DNA of 64,000 bases from Parapristionchus giblindavisi (GCA_943737045.1 CALSFV010000256.1:124001-188000); one strand, 5' to 3'. Numbered from the stretch's first letter, positions 1-12,086 are shown. The notes: generated by a model from the sequence alone, not told the origin. A program made the numbers and translations.

Positions 1-37
1 ATATATTAGGATCAATAATAATCAATCAATATTCTAG

Positions 38-2231
38 GGTTGCGAGAACATCCACGACAGTGCCCTTCGTTCGTTCACTGCCAAATGCGCCAACATAGAG
101 TATCTCTCCCTTCACAAGTGCAAACGAGTCACAGACACGTGAGTCAATCAATAATCCATCATATCCAATCGATAACGACCTACCGTACACCCAATCGTTG
201 CAGGACCTGTGACAATCTCGGGCGGCACTGCCACAAGCTCGTCTCGCTCAATCTCGATAATTGTACAGCAGTCACGGATCGAAGTTTGCGATCGATCGCC
301 GATGGCTGTCGCTATTTGGAGTCTTTGAATATATCATGGTACGGTAGTCGCATACTACGGTAGTTCAATCGGGTCGTTCGCAGGTGCGACAATGTGACCG
401 ATCGGGGCGTGCAGGTGCTGCTGCAGAATTGCCCCATGCTGCACACACTCATTATGAGAGGATGCGACGGGGTTAGTTGATAGATTATTGATTTTTAGAT
501 TGTTGATTATTCATTAATTTATTTCACAGCAGCAATATTTTCTGCCTGCTTGATGTAATTCCTATAACAGCGCTTTCGTCGTTTTATCTAGATTTTTTTT
601 CGAGAAAGGTTTCGAGAGAACTGAAAGCGGCTACGATTACGCATATGGGGGTGTTCGGAAATGTGCATGTTTTTATCTCTAGATATTAAGTCTTTACATA
701 GTTTCTTTTCTAACACAACCTACTTTAAAACCATTCTTTCATTACTTTAACTCGAATACTAATTTAATCTTTATTCCAGTTAACGGAACGGGTATTCGAG
801 GGCTTGGAAGCAAAAGATCTCGAGGAACTGATGAATCTCAATATGCAACAGTGTTATGTGAGCTACCGTAACCCAGAGCTACCGTAACCCAAACTACCGT
901 AATCCAGGTTACGGACGTTACTGTGGCCAATCTGGCGGAGGGCGCGAAGAATCTGCGATCGCTGAATCTGGCCAATTGTAATCTAATCACCGACCATTCA
1001 CTATCAGCGCTGGCTAAAGGATGCAAAAACCTTGTGTATGTTGTTGTATATTATTTAAAAAATAACTTTACTTAATTCAATTAGCTCGCCTGAAGGCAGG
1101 GCTAAGCAGAATCTAATAGACTGATCAAACCACCTATCTGTAATGCATTTCGTGATTGATCTTTGATCTTTGATATTTGATCTTTGATCTTTAGATCATT
1201 GGAACTCGCCTCGTGTGGCGCGCTCTCCGACACGGGTTTCACTCAATTGGGTCGTAACTGCACCAAACTGGAGAGAATCGATCTCGAGGACTGCACACTC
1301 ATTACTGATGCTACTGTCATATGCATCTCGATGAACTGCCCGAACATCAGTAATCTGGTAAGTGTTACCCCAAGGGAACTGGTTAACCAATACCCAAACT
1401 GGTTAACCGATAAACCAATTGCAGGGTCTCTCCCATTGTGAATTGCTCACCGATGCGTCAATCAGCACACTGGTAGTGCATCAGAAGGACGTTCTTGAGG
1501 TGCGAATTTCAAAAATATTTATAAAATTTGATATTTCTGTGATATTTGTTTATTATTGTTCATTTCTGCTTATTTGTTTATTATTTTTTGTAAATATCGA
1601 TTTTGCAGGTGCTGGAACTCGACAATTGCCCTAGTATCACAGACTCTGGTTTGAGTCAACTGAAAGTGTGCACGAAATTGCGACGTCTCGACCTCTACGA
1701 TTGTCAGATGGTCAGCAAGGACGCCGTCTGTCGATTCAGGGTACGATATCTTGATCTTTGATCTTTCGATCTTGCCATTAAATAATTGTATTGGTCACTG
1801 TTAGACTAGCTATATAATATTTTAACAAATTTGATTTCTTTCAATATTTGATCTTTTGATCCTTAGCTGCACTCATAGTGCAAGTGAAACGTTGTAAGAG
1901 ACGGGAGGGATAGAAATTCTATCCGTGACAGAGCATAACACCACTTGTGTACATGCACTTTGTTTCTTATGTTCTGCTTTACCATTGGCCTGACACCTAG
2001 TACTGGATAGCTAGAATCCGGTAACGAAAAGTACATAAAATAGTTACAATTCGGTAAAAAAATTCCAGTTTCGGAGTATCATTTACCAGTTTCGGTTAAC
2101 CACTTCCCACTTTTCAGCAACAGCGTCCGGGCGTGGAAGTGCACGCGTACTTTGCCCCCTCGACTCCTCCCGCAACCTCAGGTCACGGTCGCCAAGGCGG
2201 TCCCATATGTCGATGCTGCTCCATCCTTTGA
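38..2231 (+). CDS. F-box/leucine-rich-repeat protein, FBXL2/FBXL20-like, 3' part
   Basis: Substrate-recognition subunit of an SCF ubiquitin ligase, by family. Nine exons are visible: 38-138, 204-338, 384-471, 780-857, 908-1035, 1195-1357, 1425-1499, 1609-1740 and 2118-2231. All join in phase with GT/AG introns. The translation is a run of cysteine-containing leucine-rich repeats (motifs such as LESLNISWC, LIMRGCDG, LNLANCNLITD, LDLYDCQMVS), as in FBXL2/FBXL20 and C. elegans fbxl-1/C02F5.7. The tail matches the family end (RFRQQRPGVEVHAYFAP) and closes with CCSIL before the stop. C-S-I-L is a CaaX box whose final Leu predicts geranylgeranylation, so the protein is probably membrane-anchored like FBXL2. 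The F-box itself lies upstream of the window. I am sure of the family; the exact ortholog is inferred. Confidence 0.9.
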
Positions 2232-2467
2232 CTAGGACGTGGCCGACGCAGATATACAATCTAGAATGGTTAACCACACTAGTTTACCATCCCCGCAACC
2301 ACTTTCGCTAACCCGAAGCCTTTCATCTTCTTCCCCGAGTGGTTCTGCGCTCGGCCTCTGCTTGTAAACTGTCGCCATTTTCTTTTTTTTTAAATTAAAA
2401 ATCTATTCTATAATTATCGTTCACCGTATTTTCTGTTTTGGGAAGAAAACCAGTGAACTTTTCTTAC

Positions 2468-4098
2468 AATTAGACTTCCAATATCGATCGATCATTCAAC
2501 CAGTATAGTCAAAAGCCGTAGTCATCCTTACATCTCTACTCGAGACGAGTCCTCATCAATAGACCTATCTCACAAGATTGTTTGCCCCGCCCCATTTACC
2601 TACGCAAGCTCCGCCCACTACATTCTCTTACATATATTCTCTTACATAACCATTATTAATCCTATTTTTTTGCATTAGTAGATTCATTGCAATCGCAAAC
2701 GAGTTGTAATATCGATTGGATCGATAAGCCTACCGTACTCTCCGTTTTTCCGTTCGGGACCCGCGAGTGCTTACGACCATTACTTGTATGTACAGTGTAT
2801 TCGGCAATACGTTTATCACCCCTTCCATCTACGATTCATTTAGTCTTCTCTGTCAATAACCCTATCGCCTTGCAAACTGCATTAGATTCAATTCATGCAT
2901 GGAGTACCCAGTGGGGACTCACAATGTCACGCACGAAAACAGTCATAATGTGCATGGGCCCGAATCACCCCCCATTCAATTTTTCGATCAACAATACCTT
3001 TCTACCCTGCGTCACTGAGATCAAAGATCTCGGTGTCACATATTCAAATACTTTGGATTTCACTGAACATATTAGCAACATAGTGAAAAAAGCTAAAGCT
3101 CGCTCCTGCTACATCCTTCGCTCTTTCACTTCAAAAAGCCCAGTTGTCTATACCCGTCTATTTTGCACTTATGTCCGTCCACTGCTCGAATACTGTTCTG
3201 AAGTGTGGAACCCCATGTCGTCGTCTTTGAATGCCCTAATTGAATCAGTACTTATCAGATACTCCAGATTGGTATGTAAACGCTGTCGTCTACCGTACAC
3301 CTCGTATGAGGATCGTCTACGAGCCTTGGACCTCCCTACTTTAGAAACCCGTAGAACAATTATTGATCTTACTGTAACGTTCAAGATCATTCATAATTTT
3401 ATTGATATTGACCCCCGTAGCATCTTTATATTTTCCAACACTTTGAATTTTACTCGAGGTCATCAACTTAGAATTTGTATGAACCCTTCATCTAGTACAC
3501 GCTATCTATCATTTTTCCCAAATCGTGTTGTCCGAAAATGGAATAATTTAGATCGAACTATTGTCACATCAATCTCTCCTCAAGTGTTTAGTAATTCTAT
3601 AAAGGTTGCAATCCAGTAATTGCACCTATATCGTCGCTACTTCTTGTTTTAATATGTATTTTAATTGTTTATGAAAAAATCCCTCGTCTCTTTTCTCCAA
3701 GATGCGATAAATATATTATTATTAATTAGACTTCCAATATCGATCGATCATTCAACCAGTATAGTCAAAAGCCGTAGTCATCCTTACATCTCTACTCGAG
3801 ACGAGTCCTCATCAATAGACCTATCTCACAAGATTGTTTGCCCCGCCCCATTTACCTACGCAAGCTCCGCCCACTACATTCTCTTACATATATTCTCTTA
3901 CATAACCATTATTAATCCTATTTTTTTGCATTAGTAGATTCATTGCAATCGCAAACGAGTTGTAATATCGATTGGATCGATAAGCCTACCGTACTCTCCG
4001 TTTTTCCGTTCGGGACCCGCGAGTGCTTACGACCATTACTTGTATGTACAGTGTATTCGGCAATACGTTTATCACCCCTTCCATCTACGATTCATTTA
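2468..4098 (+). mobile_element. Non-LTR retrotransposon remnant between 375-bp direct repeats
   Basis: An open frame at 2687-3619 (310 codons) carries the C-terminal part of a jockey/CR1-type reverse transcriptase. Around residues 90-260 are motifs typical of the thumb and downstream region (IKDLGVTYS, YVRPLLEYCSEVWNP, RTIIDLTVTFKIIHN). The catalytic FADD-containing half is missing, so the copy is dead. The block 2468-2842 is repeated almost identically at 3724-4098, and each copy is followed by different sequence. A TTA-rich tail (about 3710-3725) precedes the second repeat. The simplest reading is two 5'-region copies in tandem, the second cut short. The first 45 or so codons of the frame lie inside the direct repeat and are probably not native coding sequence. 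Confidence 0.75.
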
Positions 4099-4714
4099 TA
4101 TGTTATTATTATTATTGTATTTTACAAATTACAATAAATATTGTGTTTATGTGTTCATGTATTTTGTGTTCTATCTTTTCATGATGGCTATGAAGCACTA
4201 TTGATCAACCACAAATTTTATTCTTGCGCCAAATAGAAAAAAATTAAATTAAAAAATATCCCTAAAATCTGCTCCCTCTTTCTGTTTTAATCGATATGTT
4301 AGATGGGAAGGAAATAATTGTATAATACTTTAGATCTTGATTTATCACGACATACAATACAAGACAAAATGCTACACAACTATCTTTTGTATGACATTTA
4401 TATTTAGAGTAATCAATTGTATCTAGAGGTCATGAATATTTTATTCAATAAGAACCAACAATAGATGATAGTGTGGGGATCAGAAGGTCGGGATTTGCAC
4501 AAATATCGGTATCATTTTTATTCAATATAATGATTGCCAAACATCCCCAGAGGCAAACAAAAAAAGAAATATGATTTATTTAATTTTATTTATCATACAT
4601 GAAAAAAATGCGACAACATTTGGCGAACAAGTAAATGAGAGAGTGTGGGATAAAAACGAGAGGGATGGATTAAGGTGCAACTCTTAAATAGACTGAATAG
4701 ATTTTTAATAGCAA
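4099..4714. other. Intergenic, AT-rich, decayed 3' flank of the adjacent pseudogene
   Basis: No gene is seen. The part from about 4500 to 4714 resembles the 3' flanks of the two related genes at 11894-12060 (+) and 18050-18275 (-), for example the AATGATTG and CAGAGG.AAA blocks. The segmental duplication therefore extends past the stop codon. Confidence 0.5.
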
Positions 4715-6441
4715 TCATCGTATCTCATAAAAGAAAGCATTTCTGAAGTTGCACGGTGTACTTTGCTCTATCTCGGAATACTTGAAAAGCATACGATCAA
4801 TTACATCCGTATCTATGACCCCTCCATTAGACTGACGAGCTTCATCAAAAGTACGCCTAAAGATGGTGCGTATCGAGGGCACTCGCTTGTCCAGATATGC
4901 GACGGCCGAAGCAACATTATGCTCGAATAAGTATGGGCTTTCAAGACTTCTCGCATCGGATCGCGGCTCTTTCAGGTCATAGTAGGCTTCGGGATTACGA
5001 GCGGAATAAAGCTCTCGAAGACTCGGCTCCATAGAGTTATAGTGTTTCCATAGAGGAAGGGGCACAAATTTGAGTGAATTCCGATAGACCTATGGCAACT
5101 ACGCTTTCTTTCATCAAAAAGCGGGCATACGTTCGCGCTATGTTGTATTTAACAGCGTCGCCGAATAGCTCTTCGTAATTTGTATCGTTGAAGCAGGTAG
5201 CGGATATCTTGTCCAATTCTTCGTCGACGTTGAAGAGTGAAGAGGAAGTTGCGTTCGAAGAGACATGGCTGTCCTTGGTCCTTCATTTTGTTCTGTCGGA
5301 GCGGGGCATTCCACCTGAATGACAGTCAGTATTCATCATGATATACATATTCATATCTCCTACTAACTACTGTACACACAGAGAAAATGTGTAGAATGAA
5401 ACTACAGCTGAAAAAGTAACCCATTCTCTGGTATTTTTTACTTGAGGGGCGCACCGTCACAATTGTCTGCGACCTTTAGACGGGTTACCCCGCTAGTTTT
5501 GGCCTCTCAACAGAGTGCCCGCGGGGTGAAAGGGACGGCGTGCCCCGCTAATTTTGATGTCTACAGCGCGGGGTATCCTGTCTTCCCGCATCGTGGTACT
5601 ACTCAAAAAATACAGGAGTTTTTTTCACCCACTCCTTGTTTCCATACAAAACAGACGCAAATATCTCTTATCAAACAGATCGGTCAGTGCCTTCTGTGTA
5701 ACAGGAAGCAAACTGATATTCCTGCATTGTTTAGTGAGAGACAAATTGCCAGTTTTGGATAGAATGACTGTGCGTGAACCCCTAAATCACTATTACATCG
5801 TTACATTTGCTTGCGTACGCCGTAACCTCCGCCGTAACGACGGAGACGCAGAGAGGGAGGTTACGGCGTAGGCACCAGGGCTGCGCGTAAAAAAATTTCC
5901 GTAAAATTTCCGTAAAACGTAATTAAACGACTTTTTTTCTCGTAAAATTCGTAAAGTTCGTAAAATGTTCGTAAAAAAAATTTGCGTCAAAATTATAAGA
6001 AATTGTTCCAATGTATTTCGTGAAAAAAAGATATAAAACCCTCGAATGTTCACAAACGACTCTCTTATACAAAGGATATGAAATAATATGTATGCATCCC
6101 CAAAGATTGACTTTCGGACAATTCGTGTCAAAAATTTCGCCGATTATTCAGTTTTTTAAACCATTTTTCGTTCCATTAATTTTTTTTAGCATTGCGTAAA
6201 ATTTTACGAAAAAAAATCGTAAAATTCGAAAAATCTTAAAAATTAAAATGCACAACCGTGGTAGTAAGGCAAATGTAACGATGAAAAAATATCCCAAAAT
6301 ACCAGTGAATATGTTAAGGAAGACAGGAAGCAATGAGTTAACAGCCGGCAATACTGCCATGGGAGATACGACATCGGCGGTCAGACTCGCTTGAAAGTGT
6401 GTCGCAAGGAAAAGGCAGATGACGACGAGTGTAGTACCCAT
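4715..6441 (-). pseudogene. Secreted nematode protein family, broken copy
   Basis: Two-exon gene related to those at 8566-11893 and 18276-19706. Exon 1 (6387-6441) encodes a signal peptide (MGTTLVVICLFLATHFQA), followed by a GT donor in phase 1. Exon 2 begins after TTCAG at 5314 and is in the matching phase. In exon 2 the ninth codon of the MPRSDRTK stretch is TGA. Relative to both other copies, 8 bases are missing in the segment equivalent to SELRAALKF, which shifts the frame near 5075. The downstream frame (4715-5065) still reads family motifs (AYYDLKEP, LFEHNVAS, PSIRTIF) but has a divergent, shorter C-terminus. The intron holds a small transposon at 5796-6283. Function unknown. The copy is judged inactive from these lesions. 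Confidence 0.75.
5796..6283. mobile_element. Short inverted-repeat element (TIR CATCGTTACATTTGC)
   Basis: The left end reads CATCGTTACATTTGC at 5796 and the right end is its reverse complement ending at 6283. Just inside the left end is a GCCGTAACCTCC palindrome, also present at 52310-52360 in a larger related element. It has no coding capacity and no convincing target-site duplication. It lies in the intron of the broken secreted gene, against the end of the frame that continues from the signal-peptide exon. Confidence 0.6.
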
Positions 6442-7600
6442 ATGCAAATAGTCTCACCTGTAAACAGTCTTTAGAGTATATATGAAAGGCATATCCAGAG
6501 CTTATTTAAAACTCTTCGCTCTGGCTCGCTCGCTCTCTACGTTTACGAAAGAGTGTTGCCAGAGAGTAAAATTAGCTCAGAGCGTGAATTTAACGATAAT
6601 GCAAATAAAAATAGAAAGTGGCAAGCTCGAGCGAGAGTGTATTATCCAACAAGTCATTTTGAGAGAGTTTGAAATTATCTAACCTTTCTCTATGGTAGAC
6701 CAGGAAGACAACCTATATCTAAGAGAATTTGCCGTGAGTGAAAAGAGAAGGTAAGAGAGGCACTCGCTCGACCTCATTTCTCTTAACGCCAAACGCACTT
6801 TCAGAAAGTGAAACTCTCCTGTTTACACTCTCTCATCTCATCACACTAAGATATAATATTTGATTTTACAGGGTGGCAAAATTAAAACTTTTTCCTAGTG
6901 ATATTTTTTTTCGGAAAACCAACACCATTTAAACACCTCCTGGTTTTCAATAAAAAAAGTTGTGTTGACTTTAATCTTGATCAGTGTGGCAACAGGAGAG
7001 TTTCGCTTCGTCTGGAAGTGTGTTGGGTTGTGAGAGAGAAATGAGGTCGAACGAGTGACCTTATTCCTTCCATTCCTTACTAACTATTCGGTAGGAACTT
7101 TTCCATGCATGTTAGGCACACTTATTTTTATTTGTATACGTACAGTTCTGAACGGTCGAAATTTGTACACACATTCCACTGCTGCGTGCATTTGCGCGCA
7201 CCATATATTTTCTTTACTTTTTTTTCGATGATTACAGTATTCGGGAGACACTCCAATCGAAATTTTTAATCCGCCAGTGATTTTTTTAATTCTTCAATAT
7301 TCATGCGCAAAGGAAATAAAAGATGCATCCAAATGCGTTCCGAAGCGGGACGCATGTACAAAACTCGACCATGCTTTACAGTTTGAAAAATATAATACTA
7401 TAGTACTCTTTATTTTTTCATCTGTAGTTAACTATTTTTTACCCATTTTAAAATTCCCAAAACATTATTGTATGGTGCACCATTGCATACTTTATCCGTC
7501 TGCGCACTCTCTCACTTTTGTGTACTCTCCCTCTTTTTCGCACTACCTTTTTTGTATCACACCATGACCGTGCTCTCTAAACTCTGTCTTTCCAGGTTTA
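6442..7600. other. Intergenic between divergent secreted-family copies
   Basis: No gene is seen. It holds one copy of the GAGAG palindromic repeat (6484-6594). A segment at about 6690-6830 (AGAGAATTTGCCGTGAGTGAAA and flanks) recurs at 20370-20470, at the equivalent distance upstream of the third gene copy, so the upstream region was duplicated together with the genes. The stretch ends with the acceptor TCTTTCCAG at 7595, the probable trans-splice site of the gene that starts at 8566. Confidence 0.5.
6484..6594. repeat. GAGAG palindromic repeat, copy 1
   Basis: About 110 bp, beginning AAAGGCATATCCAGAGC and folding back on itself through GCTCTGGC...GCCAGAG. Related copies lie at about 26046, 46703, 48404 and 63628. 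It is a short non-coding palindromic (MITE-like) repeat. Confidence 0.6.
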
Positions 7601-7602
7601 TA

Positions 7603-8553
7603 TGAGGCCGCTTGCGTAAGAACCGACTAAGTGCCGGCACAGTGAAAAAAATTAAATTTTGGGGATCGGGGTTCTCATGGGTGCTGATGACGATGGTCAT
7701 GTTCATTTTTCACCTAAAGCCACCGTTGAGGCCAGATGACGTCGCGTTGAAATCGCGTTTTCAGTCATTTCTCCTCAACCGGTGGTACTAAAATTTGCAG
7801 ACTATGCACCCAGGGGCAGAATTTGATGACGATCACACCTGTCTAATTCATTTTTCATGAAAAAGTTTCCGAAATTTTCAAAATTCGAATTACTCTCAAT
7901 GGCCAAAGCATAGATCGGACCGTAATGACTTCAGGATCTCATAGAAAAAATATCAGCCAATTTGGAGAAGGTACTTTTGAGATAACCAACTTTAAGTGCA
8001 GTCAGATTGACGTTGAAAAAGAGGTAATACCGTCATTTGATCTACCTCCTTGACTCTCTTCCCCCCGATCGATAGGCACCCACGATCGATTAGACAGGCG
8101 GTCTCTTTCCTCTACTACATACTCTCTCGTCTCACAGATGAATTGAGGGACTCCTGTTATGAGCATTTTTGGGTAGAAGTTAAAATAGCATTAACAATTT
8201 ATCGTTGTTGTAGAGTTAAGAAAGAACACTCATAAAACAACTATTCAGAACAGAATGATAACAAAAAAGCATGAAATTCTCACTTTTTCATGAAAAATGA
8301 ATTAGACAGGTGTGATCGTCATCAAATTCTGCCCCTGGGTGCATAGTCTGCAAATTTTAGTACCACCGGTTGAGGAGAAATGACTGAAAATGCGATTTCA
8401 ACGCGACGTCATCTGGGCTCAACGGTGGCTTTAGGTGAAAAATGAACATGACCATCGTCATCAGCACCCTTGAGAACTCCGATCCCCAAAATTTAATTTT
8501 TTCACTGTGCCAGATTTCACATATTTTAGTGGACTCTTACGCAAACGGCCTCA
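7603..8553. mobile_element. Non-autonomous inverted-repeat transposon, TA target site
   Basis: Terminal repeats TGAGGCCGCTTGCGTAAGA and its reverse complement (TCTTACGCAAACGGCCTCA, one mismatch) are each flanked by TA (7601-7602 and 8554-8555). Behind them are arms of about 240 bp (7635-7865 and 8285-8515) that are near-identical inverted copies. The centre, about 400 bp, has no credible ORF. TA duplication plus TIRs suggests a Tc1/mariner-type MITE. It is inserted in the 5' leader of the gene at 8566, between the acceptor at 7595 and the conserved ATCTGGGGACT-ATG leader. A truncated relative lies at 36185-37230. Confidence 0.85.
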
Positions 8554-8565
8554 TATCTGGGGACT

Positions 8566-11500
8566 ATGCTCATCGTCGTCATCTGCATCGTCTTGACGTC
8601 TAGCTTCCATGCAAGTATGACCGCATTGAGGAGATTTTGACATTATCTACTTTTAACTTTTAATGTGCACCTATACATTTTTGTATATCTATAAGTATTA
8701 TTAACTTAATTAAAATAACTTTATCGGCTGGTTAATAGTTGTTTCGTAGATGGATTGAATTCTCAAATCGCTTATGCCTCGCAACTTAAATTGAAAACAA
8801 GCTGCCTTTATCACGGATCTCCTGTAAAAGTGTATGAAACCATTGCTCATTGTCAGTTAGGCCAGTCTAACAACTATCAATAAAAATGGAGGAAAATTTT
8901 TTTCTGTGCAAAAAGGTTCTTATTTTCATACACTTTTACTGGAGATCCGTGTTATGTATAAAACGCTATCTGAGAAAATCGACATAGGTGCGGTATCGAT
9001 GAAAAATGAATTTTTCTGTTTTATGTGTGATAATTACAGGCTCCATGAGTGTAGTACACTGGTACTTGGAAATTGCTTCCAATTGAAAATTCGCTTCAGG
9101 GGGTGACCACACAACAATTTGGCGCCTTTTCCTAAAAGGTTGATTTCGAACCCAATCGATTCGGGAGTGGGTGCAATCGACTCCTTGGCGAATTCTAAGA
9201 AACTATTGTCAAGGAGAGTTTTTTGATCAACGGTCAACGAAGGCTGGAATTTGGGAATTTTCGGAAAAAATTTTACATTAAATTAATTCTCACTATTTTC
9301 CCATGGCCCAGGTAAATTTTTTATTTGCTCAATATCTTCTACATATTATATTACACCTTCAGTTTAAAATTCATAATTTTTAAAAAATACATAATTTGTG
9401 AACGAACCCGTTTTGTAACGACAATCTGAATTGTGGTGTGCTCCGACGACGTTTCCTAATTTCTCAAATTGGTTTTTCGCTAGTTCTAAACATATTTTAC
9501 CGCTGTTCTCGTCATGACTGAGCTATAGAACTACTCCTCGCCTTCGGAGTGCGCCTGCACGGTTTACGTGCTGATCACATTGTTGATCATACTTCTCATT
9601 TAAGTTTTATTCACTTATTCGTGTACGAGCTAGCTTACGAAGTAGTTACCATACTCACGCCATTCCGTACTCTTTCTTGTCGGTTTTATAGACTGATCAG
9701 AGAAAGAGAGAGCATGCAAATTATTTTGTTTAAACGAGAAAATACGGATATTAGATGATATTTTCAATAATTTCTTTGCTGCCTTCTCCTTCTTTTCCTT
9801 ATCATCTGCTGCTTCTGCAACATACATCTCATGAATGTCTACATCGAGGTACTCTACTGGGTTCTGGATGTATGAACAAAACGGGTTGTAGGGTAAAGCG
9901 AAACTCTATGTCTTGATAATTTTGTTATATTCAATAAATGGTAATGATTCCGTTGTTCATTTTTAATATGTCGATATCGATTATCGATTTATTATGTGTT
10001 TTTTTTAAATGTTTTGTTAAAATAAAAGTTAACAATCAACAGTTCCTTGTATTTCCGATTTCGAGGGAACATCATGATTTTTAAAACCTAGGTTTTTTTT
10101 GCTATTTTCGCCAATATTATTCTACTAGAACAATGAAATATTTTACTGAAACGTTCGAGAAAATATATTCTAGGGAGTATTTCAATTTACCCCGTTCATT
10201 CCCCTTATTTCTCACATCATCTCGCCCTGATTAAAGGTGTAGATTTGATATTCAAGGGAGAAGGTGGCAATCCGCTTCTGTAAGCGTCAATGTGTCCTAC
10301 TATACACAATTATTATTTTTATACTTAAAATTACACCACTGGCGAGAGATTCTTTCTCTGATCAGTCTATAAAACCGACAAGAAAGAGTACGGAATGGCG
10401 TGAGTATGGTAACTACTTCGTAAGCTAGCTCGTACACGAATAAGTGAATAAAACTTAAATGAGAAGTATGATCAACAATGTGATCAGCACGTAAACCGTG
10501 CAGGCGCACTCCGAAGGCGAGGAGTAGTTCTATAGCTCAGTCATGACGAGAACAGCGGTAAAATATGTTTAGAACTAGCGAAAAACCAATTTGAGAAATT
10601 AGGAAACGTCGTCGGAGCACACCACAATTCAGATTGTCGTTACAAAACGGGTTCGTTCACAAATTATGTATTTTTTAAAAATTATGAATTTTAAACTGAA
10701 GGTGTAATATAATATGTAGAAGATATTGAGCAAATAAAAAATTTACCTGGGCCATGGGAAAATAGTGAGAATTAATTTAATGTAAAATTTTTTCCGAAAA
10801 TTCCCAAATTCCAGCCTTCGTTGACCGTTGATCAAAAAACTCTCCTTGACAATAGTTTCTTAGAATTCGCCAAGGAGTCGATTGCACCCACTCCCGAATC
10901 GATTGGGTTCGAAATCAACCTTTTAGGAAAAGGCGCCAAATTGTTGTGTGGTCACCCCCTGAAGCGAATTTTCAATTGGAAGCAATTTCCAAGTACCAGT
11001 GTACTACACTCATGGAGCCTGTAATTATCACACATAAAACAGAAAAATTCATTTTTCGTCGATACCAGAAAATATTCCAGTTGTTGAATTCTCTCAGATA
11101 GTGTTTTGTATGTAAGTTTATTTTTCAGTTGTAGTTTAGTTTTACACTTTTCTTCTGTGTGTACAATAGTTACTAGTTACTAGTTAGATGGGTAGATTAA
11201 TATATCACGATGAATACTGGCTATGTGCATAATGCATAACTTTCAGAAAGCATCGCCATATCCAATAGCACAACTACTATCGCAACATCAACGACCGTTG
11301 CGATAGACAGCAGCCTCCTCTCTTCGAACACAACAATGACTTCCTCTTCATCATTCAACGTCGACGAAGAATTGGACAAGATGGCTGCAGACTGTCTCAG
11401 CAATAAAAATTACAAAGAGCTATTCGGAAACGTTGTTCACCACGCAATGGCGCGATCGTACTCCTCCATTTTGGTGAGAGAAAGCGTAATTAGAATTGGT

Positions 11501-11893
11501 CTTACGGAGATGCGTGCAGCACTCAAATTTGCGCCCCTTCGTCCGTGGAAAACTGATTACTATGTGGATCCAAGTGCAGAAGAGATAGAAGCCGCACCTA
11601 CCATCGAGGCCTATTATGATTTGAAAGAACCACACTCTCTTTTGAGAGCTGTTGATAGTTCATTCTTACTTGAGCAGAATGTAGCTGCGGGCATCGTATA
11701 TCTGGACAAGCGATTGCCCTCGATACGCTCCATCTTTAAGCATACATTTGATAAACTTCGATCTGATGGAGGAGTGATAGATAGGAAAGTAATTGATCGT
11801 ATGACTGATGAGTATTTGGCGATTTATCGCAGAGTAGAAGATGCAACTGCAAAAATCCTTGGAAACTATAAATGCAGGAATAGAGACGATTAG
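8566..11893 (+). CDS. Secreted nematode protein of unknown function, intact copy
   Basis: Exon 1 (8566-8614) encodes a 16-residue signal peptide (MLIVVICIVLTSSFHA) and ends in phase 1 at the donor GTATGA. Exon 2 (11247-11893) starts after TTTCAG in the matching phase and stays open to its stop, giving about 231 residues. The mature part begins with a Ser/Thr-rich stretch. It continues with an acidic FNVDEELDKM segment and then family motifs (ESVIRIGLTEMRAALKF, AYYDLKEP, EQNVAAGIVYLDK, PSIRSIF). There are few cysteines and no membrane segment after the signal. The ATG is preceded by ATCTGGGGACT, shared with the copy at 19706. The 2.6-kb intron contains two transposons. I recognise no named domain. 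An alternative is that translation starts at 11336 without a signal peptide, but the identical phase in all three copies argues for the two-exon model. Confidence 0.7.
8812..8951. repeat. Small palindromic repeat (CACGGATCTCC ends)
   Basis: CACGGATCTCCTGTAAAAGT at 8812 is matched by its reverse complement ending at 8951, with a loop of about 80 bp. It is a MITE-like palindrome in the first intron of the gene starting at 8566. Confidence 0.65.
8961..11108. mobile_element. 2.1-kb long-palindrome transposon
   Basis: Arms of about 700-750 bp (8961-9707 and 10351-11108) are nearly identical inverted copies around a central region of about 640 bp. The ends read AAAACGCTATCTGAGA and, on the other strand, AAAACACTATCTGAGA. 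TATGTA occurs beside both ends and may be the target duplication. The frames MTVDQKTLLDNS... and MRLHGLRADHIV... appear once in each arm and are by-products of the palindrome, not evidence of genes. A decayed relative with the same end occupies 27505-28485. It lies wholly inside the intron of the secreted-protein gene. Confidence 0.8.
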
Positions 11894-12086
11894 ATAGAAT
11901 TTTACACAATTATATTTCCCTTTTTATTTATCTCTGTGGATGTTATTGCAATGATTATATTGAATATAAATGCTATCGATATTTGTACAAATTCTGCACT
12001 TGTAACAACAGATTAATCATTATTTATGAGATTTCCAATTAAAATTATGATTAAATTGGCAAAAGAAAAGAATCAATAAACGATAT

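Noticed and set aside
5442..5871. Two overlapping frames of about 105 codons on the plus strand
   Set aside because: They overlap each other and the transposon at 5796, have mixed composition and no splice or homology support.
9034..11024. Two identical 67-codon frames (MTVDQKTLLDNS...) and two matching MRLHGLRADH frames
   Set aside because: They are mirror copies inside palindrome arms; the related element at 27505-28485 does not keep the frame intact.
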